Of a stretch of DNA of 64,000 nt, positions 48,001 through 59,459 are shown piece after piece. The stretch is from Diphasiastrum complanatum (taxonomy: Eukaryota; Streptophyta; Lycopodiopsida; Lycopodiales; Lycopodiaceae): NCBI GenBank assembly GCA_029204225.1, contig CM055095.1:51681836-51745835 (forward strand). Reading direction: 5' to 3'. A model generated the notes under the pieces. The model was not told where the DNA came from. It saw nothing but the letters and a program-made list of their open reading frames with translations, and ran no database searches. Numbering within the stretch: position 1 is the first letter of the stretch; every line of letters starts with the position of its first letter. The translations under genes and the position numbers were made by a program.

Positions 48001-49125
48001 CAACCCTCTTGAGCCACATTGTTTACATTGATGCCGGTCTTTGGTATATTTGGGTGCGACTTGATTCGGAGTCATTTGTATGCATAGTCCATGCTACTAT
48101 TGTATGTCTTTGGCACTCTCAGCCCATTAGAGTTGGTGCTTTCATTTTCATGACATCAATTATGTATTAAGGAGTTCTTTGGTACATCACAATTGAGTTT
48201 CTTTATGCGTATGTGGTAGCAGAGAGGCTATTCCCTTATGTATATTGAAGATTTCAAGGACAACGTTAGGTGTGGCTTGTTGTTGATATTTAGCAACATT
48301 TTATATGTGTGTAGCAATGATATTGCAGATTCTGTACCATGATGTTTACAGAGAGGTGTATGGCGGAATGTTGTTGTTGGTATTTGGCAAACAACATCCT
48401 TCTTCATTGCTTGAGGCATCAAGAACATATTGATGCTTTCCTTTGGTAATCCTGTGCCATTGGTGGAGTGACATGGTCGATTAATGGTAGCAAAGTAACC
48501 ATTTGTGCAGCACCATTATTACAATTCTTCAGTCCACTAGTTCTGTAACAGTTTGCATTGGGCCATGAGGAGGTGACTATTCTTCGAAGGTGCTACTGTA
48601 GATCGACAAGATGTGTAGTTGTTCTACTCGTATACAGTAGTTCTCCTGTAGTCTTCTTCAAGCCTAATCTTCAAACTTATGCCTTCGCACTCTTGGTCCA
48701 TACGGCTGATGTGGTGCATAAATCTGAGCAGTAGCTCATGTTTCCACCCGATCCAAAAGTGGATGAATTCTAATCCAATTTGATTCAGAATACTGTGCTG
48801 ATTTGAAGTGGAAGAACTGGCAAGGGAAAAAATTAGTTATTTTTGCATTTGATGGTAAGTAGTAGTAGTTATTTTCTTATTTTATTTCTTTTGGTGTGTT
48901 TCGTACATTTCACCCTCTTTGTTGTCTTCTTTCTCATCTTATTGTATTTTTGCCTTACTCCTCTTCTTAGAAGATTTTGCTTTTGCTACTTGGGAACGTG
49001 TTCCCACCCCTGGGAATGTGCTTGGGAGCACTTTTCCATTGCTGCGGATGTTCCCACCTGGGAACGCATTCCCGGCAATGCCTGGTAGGTGGGAACGTAG
49101 GGACTGGGAACGCGTTCCCTGGTAA

Positions 49126-49188
<63 letters not shown>

Positions 49189-50391
49189 ACACACACACAC
49201 ACATGAGTGGGGCAAAGATGGATTGATGACTACTTGGCCTGTAGATTCTCCTCTGCTGGCTAGTGGTGTTTTCTATCATAGTTTTTGATTTAACGAGGAA
49301 CTTATCTTTTCACATACAAAACTGAATTTGGAGTGGAACTTATCTCTTACACTATGACATAAATGTCTCGTTGCTTCACATTTTGATGGCAAAACCTATA
49401 TCATTGATGTTGTAGTGGATGAATTTATATCTAAGGAGCTACAGGTTTGCATGCAATGAGGCACAATGTGCTCGCTTACCTAGAATAGTTTTGTTGTTTA
49501 AATGATTGTATCATGTTTGGCCTGACAGCATATCAGCAGAGTTGGAAAGAGAAGCAAAAGGAAACTCCTTAATCTTTTAATTCTAGATTATATCTGTAAA
49601 CACCTCGTGAATCCCCGTATATGATATGGAGCATCTGCAATGTTGCTCAACCTGGTGGTCTCAACTTGATACGGATGAATATTATCTATCTTCAAGTAGG
49701 AATATTACGGATGAAAAAAAGTTGAAATTGGAGGTTGATATAAGATAAAGGGCTTAGATAGAAACATGGGTCAAAGTAGTGATTTTTTCCCCCTTATTAC
49801 AGGTCAAATGGTGGACAACTCCCAAGTGTTGGCAAATATAAAGTTCAAATTGCTGAATTTGAGGCAGTGGCCCTACCAGAGTTGCAGGTCGCTCCAAGGC
49901 ACTGCTTTCTCTTCCTTTTTGCATTCTCACCTACATATTTGCTCTTGTGAATCAGCTTAATCTTTTGGCTGCTTTCCAGATCAAAGGCGAGAGTGGCCTT
50001 TTTGTGATAGATGAAGTGGGCAAGATGGAACTCTTCAGTGTGGATTTTTTTCCTGCAGTTTGGGAGATTCTCAATTCCAACATTCCCGTTCTAGGGTCCA
50101 TACCCATGCCAAGATATGGTCGGGATATTCCACAAGGTTTGATGCTTTTCTGTCCAATGATTTTACTATTAGGTTGCACTTCTCAATCTCTGCCATCTCT
50201 AGTATGTGTGTACCTTGTCTATGAGATTAACTTGTCTGTGCATTTCTGTCTTACTTCATTTTTACCTGCCATTTGCAGTACAAAAGATAAGGAATCATCC
50301 AAATTTGATGTTGTACACCTTGACAAAGGAGAACCGGGATGAAATTGGACGACTTGTTTTTGAACAGTTGAACTCATTATTGAGTAGATAG
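42091..50391 (+). CDS. THEP1/NTPCR-type nucleoside triphosphatase, six exons, 193 aa
   Basis: Complete gene for a small P-loop NTPase of the THEP1 family (human NTPCR), which hydrolyses nucleoside triphosphates in vitro. Exons: 42091-42138, 42253-42340, 42650-42740, 49803-49887, 49980-50136, 50279-50391. All introns have GT..AG ends and the phases join without a stop. Walker A is GQPGVGKTT (residues 14-22), split by intron 1. Residues 42-60 read GFYTRETRQAGERVGFEVV. Walker B is LFVIDEVGKME (111-121), followed by the basic stretch MPRYGR and TKENRD (172-177). Length equals the family norm (human about 190). The start is the ATG just before SPSKHLFFVTG; no other upstream ATG fits the exon. Intron 3 is 7,062 bp and full of repeats. 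The donors after exons 4 (GTCGCT) and 5 (GTTTGA) are weak. Coding parts look intact, so the gene is probably functional. Confidence 0.95.
43490..44650 (+). repeat. Diverged direct repeat, copy 1 (in intron 3)
   Basis: Ordered short matches with 45600-46120: TCCCATGC..T..CTTTTA.CAAA, TATATCTT/TGTATCTTC..ATGGTCATTGC, TTTATGGCA.A, AGTGCCAA.TATGGTCCCT, CAAACCCT and ACA.TACACT.GT.TGCC. It also contains a near-tandem unit (CCCA.TGAGCATATGAC.TGT at about 43978 and 44054). Perhaps the LTR-like ends of an old element. Confidence 0.5.
45600..46120 (+). repeat. Diverged direct repeat, copy 2 (in intron 3)
   Basis: Shorter partner of the repeat at 43490-44650, same orientation, roughly 70 percent alike by eye over the matching blocks. 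Between the two copies lies about 950 bp with no recognised protein. Confidence 0.5.
46556..46711 (+). repeat. 78-bp perfect tandem duplication
   Basis: AGGGCAAGAGGTTTCTCTTA and the following sequence to GAAGATTCTCT occur at 46556 and again at 46634, with no difference seen over at least 75 bp. It is a recent event inside intron 3. Confidence 0.97.
48992..49119. repeat. Cluster of GGGAACRYRTTCCC palindromes
   Basis: GGGAACGTGTTCCC (48992-49005), GGGAACGCATTCCC (49060-49073) and the perfect palindrome GGGAACGCGTTCCC (49106-49119) lie within 130 bp. Half-sites GGGAATGTG and GGGAACGTAG lie between them. It is a GC-rich island in AT-rich intron sequence, directly before a GA array. Confidence 0.9.
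49130..49203. repeat. (GA)n(CA)n compound microsatellite
   Basis: GA repeat at about 49130-49185, passing into CA repeat to 49203. Located in intron 3 of the THEP1-like gene. Confidence 0.97.
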
Positions 50392-50400
50392 TGTCCGGAG

Positions 50401-50406
50401 AATAAA
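50401..50406 (+). terminator. Possible polyadenylation signal of the THEP1-like gene
   Basis: AATAAA begins 10 bp after the stop codon. This is close, and plant signals are loose, so cleavage may occur further downstream. Confidence 0.35.
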
Positions 50407-52180
50407 ATGACTTAATGCTTTGCTGGCTAGAGTTGACTAGAATGTAGAACAATTTTTTCTCTGCTGTTTATGTCTTTGTACTAAGTAGAAAGAGAACAAA
50501 CTAGATATGCATGTGACCTGGATTCCTATCCTCCTGGTGGTTGCAAACCTACAAATTACCTTTTGGAGGAGTGTGAAGCAACAGCTGGCAGTGGAGTTGG
50601 CTAACATTAAAATCTTCGTTTTTTAATAAAACAAAACATTAAGCTTGTGGGGAAGGTTGCACCTCCTATCCCAAGTCAATAGAGGCACACTAGGTGTTAT
50701 GTAATGTAACCCTTTCTGGGGAAAATACCACCAGACTAAGGTGTCAAAGACAGCAGCAAATAACCTGCATTTACAAATTCTAGTATGATGGAAAATATTG
50801 ATCATGCTGATTTCAAGCTACTTTTTGGTTCAGCATTGAACTGTGCTGTATTATGGTGAAGAGACAATCTCCACATGACTATGTAGATCATTCCAGATTA
50901 ATAGCTCATAAGAAAGAACTTTGAAAGAGCATCAAGTCAATGTTCAGGTCCAGGACTAGTAGATAGGAGCATGTTTTTGTAAATCCTTGCCGTATGCATG
51001 TCAGTTGCCGTTTGACAACCTCTATCCTTACTTGAACATTCAAAGAGGAACATTTTGTTGGCCTTCGGCTAATGTTTGGTTTTGATATGATTGTTGGCTT
51101 TACCCTTGTTGAAATGCTATGGGCACTTTTCTAATGTACATGAAACGACTGGTATAATAGCTATCTTTGCAGTTGAGAAATTCTAATACTGGTGTTGAAC
51201 TACTTTTAACATTGTATGGAATAAAAGTACATACACTGCTCAGAATAAAGGATTGATACCTCCCAAACATTATACAGTCTGGCAAATATAAGCACTTGAA
51301 AAGATCAAATCTTCTTTTTATTATAAAATAAACTAAGTACCATATGCCAAAGTCAAGCAAACTTTCTGTAAACTAGATCATACAATATTTGCTCTCTGCG
51401 GAACTGACGATGCACCAAAGTAAATAGATTCTTTGCATAAACATACTTATAAAATCATGAAACCAAAAGAGAACTGAATGATCTTAGAGGGACTTGAAGC
51501 TTTTTTTTTTTCAGGAGGATTTTGACTGTACCATTGTTGGCATCTGAAACTTAGGGCCTTCCTACTAAGTGGCTCCATCGTTGCTTTTCATGTCCACAAG
51601 GCTAAGAGAGTTTTTAGCCATGTTCACTTGACTCTTCTCTTTAGCTCTCTACTAGGTTAAGTAAATTATCATAAACGGTATTTGTTTTTGGAGTAAGTTG
51701 TTGGTACAAGATGCAGTATTACGAATCATGAATCGATATGGTCATGCCCTTATTCTTGTCATTTAGCATGTAGTTCATTGTTTGACAACATCTTTCGTTC
51801 GAGTTTGATGCCTCCGGTGCATGTGCAAAGAGGGAAATCTTGGTAGCCTTCAGTTGATGTTTGACTTTTGACTCGGTGTTCTGGAATGCTGCATTCTGGA
51901 ACCTTGGAACGCTATCAGCAAAAAAACTGGAATTTTTTTTAAAACTGCCGTGAAGCCCCCATTTCCACCATGCTTCTTGTAGAGAAGGAAGGCTTGTAGA
52001 GAGAGGAATAGGAGGCCCAATAGGTAGTGTGAGCACCTCTATGTGGAGGCCATGATGAGTGCAAGGTGATTGTAGCACATTGAAGAGGGCAACAATATGT
52101 GGGGATTTGCAAGCACAGCAGCTTCTTGAAGCTTTTTTTCACCCTTTTTTTCCTTGCGATCCAATGGGGTATATGTTCTT
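50407..52180. other. 3' flank of THEP1-like gene and spacer, no gene recognised
   Basis: AT-rich. The phrase ATGTTTG(G/A)(T/C)TTT.GA near 51070 and 51870 hints at dispersed repeats. Minus-strand ORFs at 51719-52078 show no known motif, though they lie in line with the hAT fragment and may be its degraded C-terminal part. Confidence 0.35.
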
Positions 52181-52189
52181 AACATGGCG

Positions 52190-52505
52190 AGGGCCCTCTT
52201 TTTTTTCTTTTCTTGGTTACAAATGTGACCAGGAAGATGGCACTGGATGTTATGGTGGAAACCCAGGGGAGGCCTCTTATGTGATGCATCAAAACATCGA
52301 TGCAGTGTGCTGCACATGGGGTCCATACAATAGCAGGTAGCCCTCTCCAAAATTTCACCCATAGCCATAAAGTCTCTTGACTCAACAGCGCCATCTCGAG
52401 AGGCATCCACACCCCTAAGAAATACAGTGCCCAGCGGACATGAAACCAAGATGTTGATAATAGGCCTGCACATAATTTTAGTCCACCCATCCGATGAATA
52501 AGCAA
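52190..52505 (-). mobile_element. hAT transposase fragment, catalytic-core start, minus strand
   Basis: One minus-strand frame reads SSDGWTKIMCRPIINILVSC and PLGTVFLRGVDAS, the hAT block normally SDGWTD...RPLINF.V.CP.GT.FL..VDAS with a catalytic Asp. A shift near 52340 leads into GLPAIVWTPCAAHCIDVLMH (52346-52285) and then ...VTFVTK. WTPCAAHC(I/L)D is highly typical. Between the two blocks the TDN segment with the second catalytic residue is missing, so there is an internal deletion. The fragment cannot be active. Confidence 0.88.
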
Positions 52506-53245
52506 ATATATGTGGCCCAGGCATGTCACTCGAGGTTGAGCTCTCTCGTTCAAGAATGCATGCTCGTCAGAAGTGGATCTCTTGGACAGAGACATCGTAG
52601 TTTTTACAAGTTTAGGTGCATGCAGAGGTGCCACCTTTTGTAGCATGACGATGAGGATCAAAGCACACTTGCTTGGTTTGACAAGGTCAAATGGGCGGAC
52701 CATGGGCATTGTCCCATGCGTGGCAATTCCCACACCTGAGCAAGAACACCTACTGAGCACATATGGAGCAGTAGCAATTGGGCCCATGGTACATATTGGT
52801 GGGTAGTTAGGTTCTATTGGCACAAAATCAAGGGCTGGCAGTTGCGGCGTAGGATCATCATGGCCTAGTTCATTAGTAACAGGCCCATCATGGCCTCCAT
52901 CAACAGCAACAGTAGCAGGGCCATCACACACTTCATTGGCAGAGCTAGGCCCATCATGGCCACCATCAGCCATTGCGGTAGGGTCATCATCTACATGAGA
53001 GGCTTTCCATTAGGGGATCAGTTGGGGGAGGGCCTACTGAGGGTAGTGGCCCAGATTCAGCAGAGTAGATAGTTCCTATGGCAACTATGGGAGGTGTTGA
53101 GGAGAGGGCAGAGGGTGGAGCACACGCACGCCCTAGAGTTAGGCCACAACCACATGCACCTACACAGGACAGGGTGGGCAAATATAGACAGACCATAGTG
53201 CCTTCTGGGTGGCAGTGGACAGAGACCATGAGGCAGCCACTAGGC

Positions 53246-53377
53246 TTACACACCAGTTTTTTTTATAGTGGCTACCTTGCATTTTCCTTGGCCAACACAA
53301 CTATATTCCATGACATGATGAGCAAGATTGCAGCTTGTGATGCCACGTGGAGACCACCCCACATGCGAGGCTCCTTG
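53246..53377 (+). mobile_element. hAT DUF659 fragment, plus strand
   Basis: LHTSFFYSGYLAFSLANTTI and FHDMMSKIAACDATWRPP followed by H.RG.L match the DUF659 start found in plant hAT transposases (FFYANGIPFNVA.SPYF..M.DA...GPGYKPPS...R..LL). It lies 740 bp from, and opposite in strand to, the DGW/WTPCAAHC piece, which should follow it directly in an intact gene. The rest of the ORF (53078-53245) has no clear BED zinc finger. Confidence 0.75.
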
Positions 53378-53409
53378 TACTCACCATTTGAAAAAAATTA
53401 AGTACCTCC

Positions 53410-55102
53410 CAATACATTATCAGTTGTACAAATATAACACTTTAAAATACTTAAGCTACTTACCTTCACAAAATAGACCTTAAAACATGCAAGGGATGTT
53501 CTAGCTTGTTGCTCGATTGAAGGACCATAAAGCAAAGTCTACAAAACTTCATCTATGAACTCCATCACCAAGTTGGTATCAGCTCTCAGATGCATAATAT
53601 ATATAGTAGTCTTTGCAAGAACATACCTTTAAAATTATAGGGAACACATTGTCTCTCTCACAAGATTATAGTCTCAAGAGGTTCTTTGAGTTTGTGATCG
53701 AGTTTGTGACTGTTATAACTAATGGAGTCTATGCTTTCAAAAGCTACTTCATGTATTTAGGTGTGCTACATGAAAAAGCGATTATTAAGGAGGTTTTGAA
53801 AGTATAGGGGGTTGGCATTGCTGATTTAGGCTAATCAATAACCAAAAAGTGGCATAAATTGATGGAGACATATCTGGTCATTGGAGTTAAAGAAAAAAGG
53901 TCATATACTACTTTTTCTCTACCATGCATAGTGCATCTTGCCATAAATAGATATAGGCTATATAGAAGCTAAAAAAACTTCTCCACATATTGCATGTTTG
54001 TTAACAAAAAAAATTGAATGTTATTGAAGTTAGTTTTAGTTTTGATTTAAGGTGATAAAAAGATTTTTGAATATATAATCGATGGAAGGCAAATCCATGG
54101 ACCTTGCTATCAAGTGGCAATTCATTATTTATGTATTGAATGGGCTATTAGACTCTATAGACATGTTTAATGGACTCCTTTGTAGCTAATTATTGGGTAG
54201 ATTATTATAAGCATCATTTGCATTTTGAATAAGTTAGCAAAAGATGTGATAACGCAAGTCATGAATGACTCTTCATTCTTGTATGCTAGTCCCCACCAAA
54301 CCATCTACAATGTCTATGCTTGGTCCTACTCTTTCGTCACTACTAGGCAAATTACCATAAAAGTCAAGAGGTGGCTATTAGATTCTAAAGCCACTTTCAC
54401 TGGACTATTTTTTTGTTCATTAGACTAATAATTATATATCTTGTTTTGGTTTTGGAGTGAGTTAGTAAAAGATAGTGACATACGCCATTGCGAACTAATT
54501 GATGATGCGTCAACTTTTGTTGGCCCCTGCCCTTTTTAGCTCGTGTACCAATCAAAAGCCATACATCAAGACATGACTTGAAAGTCCAATAATTTACAAC
54601 ATCAAAAGTCATAGAGTATGACTCAAAAGTCTAGATTATGCTCAAAAAACTCTCATAGTCAGCCAAATTTCCTCTATGGACATAAGCTTGAATAAACTTG
54701 GTATATAGTATAGAGAGTCTCCTAGAGCAAGTTTGAATATGTTTGTCCAGATTGGCAATGATGGAAAACTTCAAAATTTAAGAGGCTCAACAACAAATTG
54801 CTTTAAATATTATTAGGGTCACAAGAAAAATTTTCAAGTCGTGAGTTAAAGCCTATAGCTCTCATAGCCTAGTTATAAATGGTACCCATTTGATTTCTAT
54901 TTAAGTTGTCTTTCATTTTTTGATTTTGCAATTTTGTGCTTTAACAATAGCCACATGATGTACACTACTTGCATTACGAAGGTCCAATTCATCTAAAAGG
55001 AGGAGGACTTTAAGATGTATTACCCAATGCATATGATTCTTGTGATGACAAATAATCAATTTGACAATCAAAGTTCAAACAAATATAGTGTGCGTGTGTG
55101 TA

Positions 55103-55145
<43 letters not shown>

Positions 55146-57865
55146 CTAATTAAGAAATGTTCTCATGATTTACTTGCTTGTTTCGGTCACTATGATAACA
55201 ATGACCGAACTGTCTTGAGTTCTTGTGATCAGACTTCTACAACACTCTTAATGTTAACAATGAAAAAAATTCATTTGAACAGTCTTTTAATCCTCTCAAT
55301 ATGGTTGTCACTACTAATGGGTATGAAGAGTTGAAATGCCATGAAATGATCATGAATTTAATACTCATTGATGCTTAACTTTCATTAACGAGGTTTCCTT
55401 TGAAGTGTACTGTTTTTTGTTTAAACCTTTGGTTACACTTTGACTATTCCTAATATAAATGGTATGATGAGTTTAGTTATATGACTTGGAATAGACCTGT
55501 CTGTTAAAGTCTATATATACTTATTTGTGGACGGTAATGCCTTGACAATTTGAAATTGACTGTGCAATAAATATTTCCTTAAGTTATTACTTAGGATAAG
55601 GGATGGTGTTCTGATAAGCATTTTGAAAAGGGTAATGGCAGATAGTTTTTAACTCTACTTTAAAACTAGTCTGGATGTAATTGTCTACTTTAGTTGTACT
55701 TATGTAATTGTTGACTTTCAAGCACTGATTATACAATGTTAATTTTATAATTTTGTAACTTGGAATAGAGCTGAAACAATGTCCGACTTTTTACTAATGA
55801 TATGAACAAAATTAGAGTCACCTAACTTGGCAATGACTACTTGTTGCGACATGGATAACAACTGAGAATATCATGTGTAAACACCTGTAGTTCTCACAAT
55901 AATGTCCATGTTCTAACACGGTTGTTAGGTTTGGTCAATATGATATCTTTGACTGTGATGACTCTATACGAATTTAATTTACTTTAAGATTCGTATGCTT
56001 GGTATTGTGGTAATAATGTGCAGTTTTGTTTAGATTTGTTAGGTTCAAGAACACACACTCCACTCATGTGTTGGAGAGTATTCCCCTAAAAAATCCAACC
56101 ATACTTGACTAGATTTGCCTTGTAACATTTCACCAACAATATTGAGTTTTCAGTGTTTCAAAATTACTATTAACATTACTATTTTACATGGGTTTGTACT
56201 TTGTCTTTCATTATCGTGTCCTTTATTACACTAATAATTATAATGTGTATTGGACAAGGTAATTTCATTGACAAGTTTCAAGTATGTGATTTTCTAACCA
56301 TACAGCCTCCTACGTTATGGTTGTAAGACTTGAGAGATGTTTCTCAGGCAGTTATGTCATTGCTAGACAACTGAATTCACTGATCCACCCATCACAATAG
56401 TGTATTCTTCTCCTAATTCAAGTATAAGACCACACTTATACGATGACAAGTGTGGTCATGTTCCTAGACCATTTAACTCTTAACAAGCCATCAAAGTATC
56501 ACTAGATTCTTCTTTTTATTTTGACCTACTCAGAACTTGTGAAAAGTGGTTTCACTAGAAGCCAGCTAGAAAGCTCCTTGCTATGCCCAAATGTAAAATT
56601 GGGCCATATGTGTGCTAGCCTTGCACTACTATCATACAAGTTTCAGAGATAAAAGATTCATTCACAACATAATCTAATGGTGCTTACTGCTGGATTCCCA
56701 CATACAAAAGTCAACAAACTCAATCATGGAGGGCACGCATTTCTTCATGTTTCCAATGATTGTATCTGAAAGCTAATGAGAACAAGATGAAACGAAGTTA
56801 GAGCCCAAAAAACCAAGTTTCACCAAAGACTTCATCAGGCATGAGCACCACTGCAAGAGCTATCAAAAACTAAATTTAGGCTGCAAAAACTTGATGGAGA
56901 TTTGTCTTCCTTTTTACCAAGCACAAAACATCTAGCATCAATATGAGACATCGTAATGTACAAGTAAAATCTGATAGCACAGATTCATTTCCTTATGCGA
57001 ATCTAATTCCACACTTCCAACTAAACAAGTCAAAGATTGATAGCTGATGCTTCTGGCTGTCCCACTGGAAACATATTGGCTAGCTAGACTGAGCACCAAA
57101 TTGATAAGGATATTGTGTAGAAGACGTTATTATTGAAAATATATAGGTAGTGAAGACAGGCGATCCAGATCTGATTGTGTTTTTGTCAGCTTGATCAAGC
57201 CAATGTAAAAAATATGAACTTTTTGAAAGCATGCAAATAGAAAGCTCCGCTTTGAAAAAGTTATGTAGTGGGATTTGGAGACAGCCATGAGGTTATGATC
57301 ATCAAGGCTGTACTATGACACCACTTTCATCTTGGACTGTACTAGAGAGCACCAAGCAGAAAACCTGCAAGACATTCAGGGCACACGTGCGGCCGATTTA
57401 CAGAAAGCTCTGCAAAAGGGTCTGATATGTGAAAGCCCTCCCCTCTTCACACTGTCCTTACATAAATTTATAACTACTAAGTGCAGCCATAGGTCTAAAA
57501 CATACGAGGCAGGCAAATGTTGAATGCTTTTAGAATTAGATTTTTACTATTCCAATCTTTACTCAGCACAACATAGTTCTTCGAAGGCAGCATTCTCACA
57601 AAAAAGAAAAACCATCGCAGAAGTTTAACATTCCGCCGTTACGACTGAAAACAATACGATCATGAAATAGAAGCTGCAATCTTCCCCCAGAAGCCTAATG
57701 CTGGGGGTATAGTAGATTCAATTGACATAAATATGGCTTCAAAACCCAGATGCAACCAAATGATGAGCTGCTCATGACAAACATCTCCGGAGATGCGCAT
57801 CCACGGAATAGATATCAGATGGAGCGCGAAAATATGTAAAAAGCATCGTGTGCGAGAACTTTACA
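53410..57865. other. Long intergenic stretch, no gene recognised
   Basis: AT-rich sequence without known protein domains on either strand. Related phrases such as CTATTAGA(C/T)TC with AAAAG.CA and GTTTTGGTTTTGGAGTGAGTTAGTAAAAGAT recur at 54140-54480, pointing to old repeats. A CA microsatellite lies at 55.1 kb. Confidence 0.45.
55089..55144. repeat. TG/CA microsatellite
   Basis: GTGTGCGTGTGTG, then TACACACATA, then about 17 CA units. The TG half and the CA half can pair as a fold-back. The His-Thr ORF over it is an artefact. Confidence 0.95.
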
Positions 57866-58080
57866 CGAGAAAACCGAAACCCTAGCTACAGCCAACCTTT
57901 CTCACTTTTAGGGTTTGAGCAAAGACTTAGAGATTAGGGATTTGGAAGAAGACTTTAAAGAAGGATTGGAGCTCTTCACTAGGAACATGGACCTTTGTTT
58001 GCAACCCAAGGCATCCTCTCAAACCCCTTGGGGCATGAAATGGGAAGCAACAATTCTTGAAATTGGTAGCTCATGAGATT
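57866..58080 (+). other. Telo-box pair and short ORF, possible 5' gene remnant
   Basis: AAACCCTAG (about 57878-57886) and TTTAGGGTTT (57907-57916) form the telo-box motif in both orientations, common in promoters of plant ribosomal and growth genes. A 29-codon ORF (57986-58075) starting MDLCLQPKASSQTPWGMKWE follows, but no continuing exon was identified. It may be a truncated gene start. I assign no function. Confidence 0.3.
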
Positions 58081-59139
58081 GGCTTTTTGGGGTTAGGGAA
58101 CGGAAGAGAGACACCTATAGACTATCATGATGAGATTTGTGGCATGATTTCATCTTCACACTAATGCATTTTAAAAATATTTTGCTCAGTTGGTTAGAGA
58201 ATGGTCGGGTGCACATTTCACGATCAAAGATGATCCAGCTCCTTCACCACCTGTGGTTCGTAGAAAGGGGTACTAAGGCGCATTGCATCATTCTAAGGGC
58301 CTCTTCACATGAACGAAAACCTGGCCCATTCTTGACGTGAAGAACGGTTCCGGGATTCAAAACACACTTAGGAAGGCACATGATTCTTAGGAAGGCACAA
58401 CTTAGGAGTTTTTGTGGGTCTAGGTAGAGAATGCTTTTAATGGCAGTTAAGTAGTTCTTGAGTGCATAATCAATACAGTTGAATTGTAGCATTATGTGCA
58501 TTTATCATCATAGACTTCTATTTATTATCGCTCTTTCCTTCAAGTAGAGAAATAGGTGAAGCCAACATCTGTTTAGTTTATTTCAACTCGTTATTTTTCT
58601 GTGTGGATCGTGGTGATTCCGGTTCTTATTGGCCTACTTTTTGAGCTGCTAATAGTTGACCCTCTACGTGTTCTACCATCTTGCTATATCAAGATTGGGC
58701 ATTGGGGCTCATCTTTGTACAAATTTGGACAAGATTGGTCGTTTTCTCCTCCCAATAATCTGGATTACTTTGCACATATGCTCAAGTTGGAATTCACATG
58801 TGCAAATTGTGAACCTTTAAAAGTGTGGTGTGGACTAGTTATGCACCCTTGGAAAAATACTTGCATTGTATTCATCAAAGCATTCCAACCTAATGATGGT
58901 TTGAATGGCCCATAATGTTTTTGGGAGGCATTCCTAAGTGGAAAGGAGCATGGAATTTTGCATTATGCTTCTCATTCTCTCATTGCCTTAGCATTCCTTC
59001 CTTCTACAATTGTATTCTTTGATTAGCTCTCCTCTTTCCCTCCATCTTTGGCCTTAAGTGTACCTATTCTATGTGTTCTCAAAATATGCAAAAATCAAAT
59101 GTGTCAGTCCTTCCTTTGTGGCCCTTGTGAAGAGCACGG
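58081..59139. other. Unassigned
   Basis: ORFs at 58137-58340 and 58601-58915 lack motifs. The second contains FTCANCEPLKVWCG, a lone Cys pair. No family recognised. Confidence 0.35.
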
Positions 59140-59442
59140 ATGGGAAAAAAAATGAAGAGTATGATGTCCGTTGCAAGTGGAAGGCATACAAGCAAGCTTG
59201 AGAGACACACAATATATGACAAAATAGAAAAACTGTTGTTCAAAGGTGGGACAGGTCAAATACCATGCATTGAACATTGGGAGCAAATCTTTATAACCTG
59301 TCACTCTAGTGGGGATGGGAGGAGTCGCCTACCATTAAAGCGAACGATTGACGTTATCAAAACAATATGGATTGTTGGTATCAAAAGATATGTAATACCT
59401 GATGATTTTATTAAAGCTTGTTATCATGCATGCCTCGTGTAG
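59140..59442 (+). mobile_element. Possible integrase-type HHCC zinc region
   Basis: A 100-codon ORF contains WEQIFITCHSSGDGRSRLPL, then KRTIDVIKTIWIVGIKRYVI and PDDFIKACYHAC. The order H...G..R....T...I.....Y.IP..FI..C..C recalls the zinc-binding domain before DDE integrase cores (retroelements, Ginger-type transposons and their domesticated relatives). The first His is replaced or misplaced and the final Cys is followed by a valine and stop. No catalytic core follows. This is a tentative call. Confidence 0.35.
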
Positions 59443-59459
59443 CGCACCAACCCCTACGA

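Larger units (their letters stand above)
42741..49802 (+). other. 7-kb repeat-filled intron 3 of the THEP1-like gene
   Basis: No conserved protein domain was seen in this intron on either strand. It contains diverged direct repeats (43.5-44.6 and 45.6-46.1 kb), a recent 78-bp tandem duplication (46556), a palindrome cluster and a GA/CA microsatellite (49.0-49.2 kb). Many short ORFs here are not supported. Confidence 0.7.

Noticed and set aside
49947-50342. 131-codon ORF in the THEP1 region
   Set aside because: It runs through exon 5 and then intron 5 without splicing. The spliced six-exon model explains the conserved residues better.
52530-52973. N-terminal half of the 264-codon minus-strand ORF as a real protein
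   Set aside because: Gly/Asp/Pro repeats (GGHDGP) without a BED finger. Only the last third matches hAT, and the frame shifts relative to the DGW block.
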